From BCD1 sp965230565 (GTDB lineage Bacteria; Bacteroidota; Bacteroidia; Chitinophagales; Saprospiraceae): a stretch of 64,000 nucleotides of DNA. Shown here piece after piece: positions 63,272 through 64,000 of this stretch; position 1 is the first letter of the stretch; the number at the start of each line of letters is the position of its first letter. The stretch covers positions 62,001-126,000 of the forward strand of contig CBDDLH010000014.1 in assembly GCA_965230565.1 (NCBI GenBank). The letters are read 5' to 3'. Below the pieces are notes generated by a model. The model did not search any database. It worked only from the letters and a program-made list of their open reading frames with translations, and had not been told where the DNA came from. Made by a program: the position numbers and the translations under genes.

Positions 63272-64000
63272 TTATTTACTCAGCAATTTTTCCAACCGTG
63301 CCAGCCTCGCCTCCAATTCCTCATTTTTCTTTTGCTGGGCTTCCAATTCAGCCGTGAGCTTGTCAATTTGTTGCTGTTGTTCCTGTACTGCTTTTAAGGC
63401 AATGGTGCTAAAACCTGCATAATTCACCGCGTGAATACCTTTGGATCTTTCATCCTGACTTTCCATGACGAATTCCGGAAATAGTTTTTTGACATCCTGA
63501 GCGATAAAACCAATAGAGTTTTTTCCGGTCGGATTATTATCCTTGTACTGGTATTTGGATGGTTGCATTTTCATAACACGATCCAAAACATTGTCAAGTG
63601 GTTGTATGTTTTGTTTGAGATTACGATCAGAAGCATAGAAATACTCCCCTGATGTTCCATCAAATTCCCCACGGAAATTTCCATCAGAAAACAAGCTAAG
63701 ATTATAATTTGGATTGTCAACGGCATAAAATTCCCAGTTGTTATAGGTGCCGCTTCGCTCAATTAATAATCCGTAATCCTCATGCACCAGGGCGAGCATA
63801 TAACCACCCGCACTGCCAGGTTCTTCACCTACAGACAAGCCTGAGGTCCGTACTTCGAGATCGCCCAATCCAAAACCATCAGGTGAACTTGAAGCAATCC
63901 TGTTGTAAGGAGAAGCGGCATCCATGCTAAGGTTGTATTGCCCGTTACCCACCTCAATAGCACCACCTACGTTATCTCCAACCGTGATGGCAGGTATGGT
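63272..64000 (-). CDS. peptidase S74-domain surface protein, 3' part
   Basis: The frame is open through the window edge, so the gene starts beyond 64000 and only about 242 C-terminal residues are seen. The S74 intramolecular-chaperone domain begins at DRNLKQNIQPLDNVLDRVMK and includes SIGFIAQDVKKLFPEFV and NYAGFSTIALKAVQEQQQQI. A coiled coil (TAELEAQQKKNEELEARLAR) closes the protein. In phage tail spikes the domain trims itself off after trimer assembly; in Bacteroidota it occurs in large secreted proteins. The part visible upstream is glycine-rich beta. Confidence 0.9.
   Translation of the reverse strand, partial: TIPAITVGDNVGGAIEVGNGQYNLSMDAASPYNRIASSSPDGFGLGDLEVRTSGLSVGEEPGSAGGYMLALVHEDYGLLIERSGTYNNWEFYAVDNPNYNLSLFSDGNFRGEFDGTSGEYFYASDRNLKQNIQPLDNVLDRVMKMQPSKYQYKDNNPTGKNSIGFIAQDVKKLFPEFVMESQDERSKGIHAVNYAGFSTIALKAVQEQQQQIDKLTAELEAQQKKNEELEARLARLEKLLSK

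Noticed and set aside
1..64000. tRNA genes, rRNA, CRISPR arrays and prophage modules
   Set aside because: I looked for T-loop-like GGTTCGA motifs, regular spacer repeats and phage structural genes and saw none; a covariance scan could still reveal a missed tRNA.

Overview
The window is a piece of a Bacteroidota chromosome, most likely from the Saprospiria/Lewinella-like branch (the phylum is well supported, the finer placement is inference). Signs are a Bacteroidota-length rpoC, type IX secretion sorting domains (15009-16382, 37098-39563), phylum-typical families (DUF2911, DUF5723, DUF2027-Smr, PepSY-associated TM proteins), many lipoproteins, starts without clear Shine-Dalgarno sites, and promoter-like TAnnTTTG boxes. 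I saw no rRNA, tRNA, CRISPR array or prophage.

Layout. 1-4.4 kb: rpoC and its terminator. 4.5-7.9 kb: a Cys-motif membrane protein and a TonB receptor with a copper-receptor-like CxxxM motif, read as a metal (probably copper) uptake unit. 8-14.6 kb: cupin, DUF2911 protein, a beta-helix lipoprotein, der-rfbC, a YkgJ-type protein and a small esterase. 14.6-21 kb: a secreted Asp-box protein bracketed by a duplicated tail-plus-promoter segment, a beta-eliminating lyase with tyrosine phenol-lyase residues, a Cys/His-repeat lipoprotein, a PLP racemase-fold enzyme, a metallo-beta-lactamase-fold protein and a multi-hairpin repeat. 21-30.7 kb: an M1 peptidase broken by one base, a LuxR-type regulator, a methyltransferase, DUF2027-Smr, an LtaS-like phosphotransferase and a YddG-like exporter. 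30.7-42.3 kb: a six-hairpin glycosidase, a secreted HIT protein, dgkA, DUF5723, elaA, a RAYT transposase between two REP elements, DinB, a secreted M1 peptidase, phosphohexomutase and pcm. 42.4-46 kb: small secreted genes separated by palindromes, a GDCCVxC protein inside compound inverted repeats, and gdhA. 46-54 kb: pyruvate dehydrogenase E2, a pyruvate kinase broken by one base, truA, a monooxygenase-fold protein and a PepSY/OB-fold pair. 54-64 kb: a LytS-type histidine kinase, a SIMPL protein, small secreted proteins, a GH3 glucosidase divergent from a Nudix-type regulator, and the 3' part of a peptidase S74 protein.

Most genes are housekeeping or envelope functions in short transcription units. 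Functional groups visible from context are the metal-uptake pair, the der-rfbC pair, the DinB/unknown/M1 run on the minus strand, the PepSY/OB-fold pair and the GH3/Nudix divergon.

The unusual content is between genes. At least five dispersed repeat types are present: a 27-35 bp palindrome whose arms covary (five copies), a roughly 140 bp repeat in inverted orientation 12.5 kb apart with two further partial copies, RAYT-type REPs, word-permutation repeats built on short units, and a multi-hairpin element with inverted ends. The best candidate for something undescribed is 42988-44500, where palindromes and single small genes alternate and the GDCCVxC gene is framed symmetrically by compound inverted repeats.
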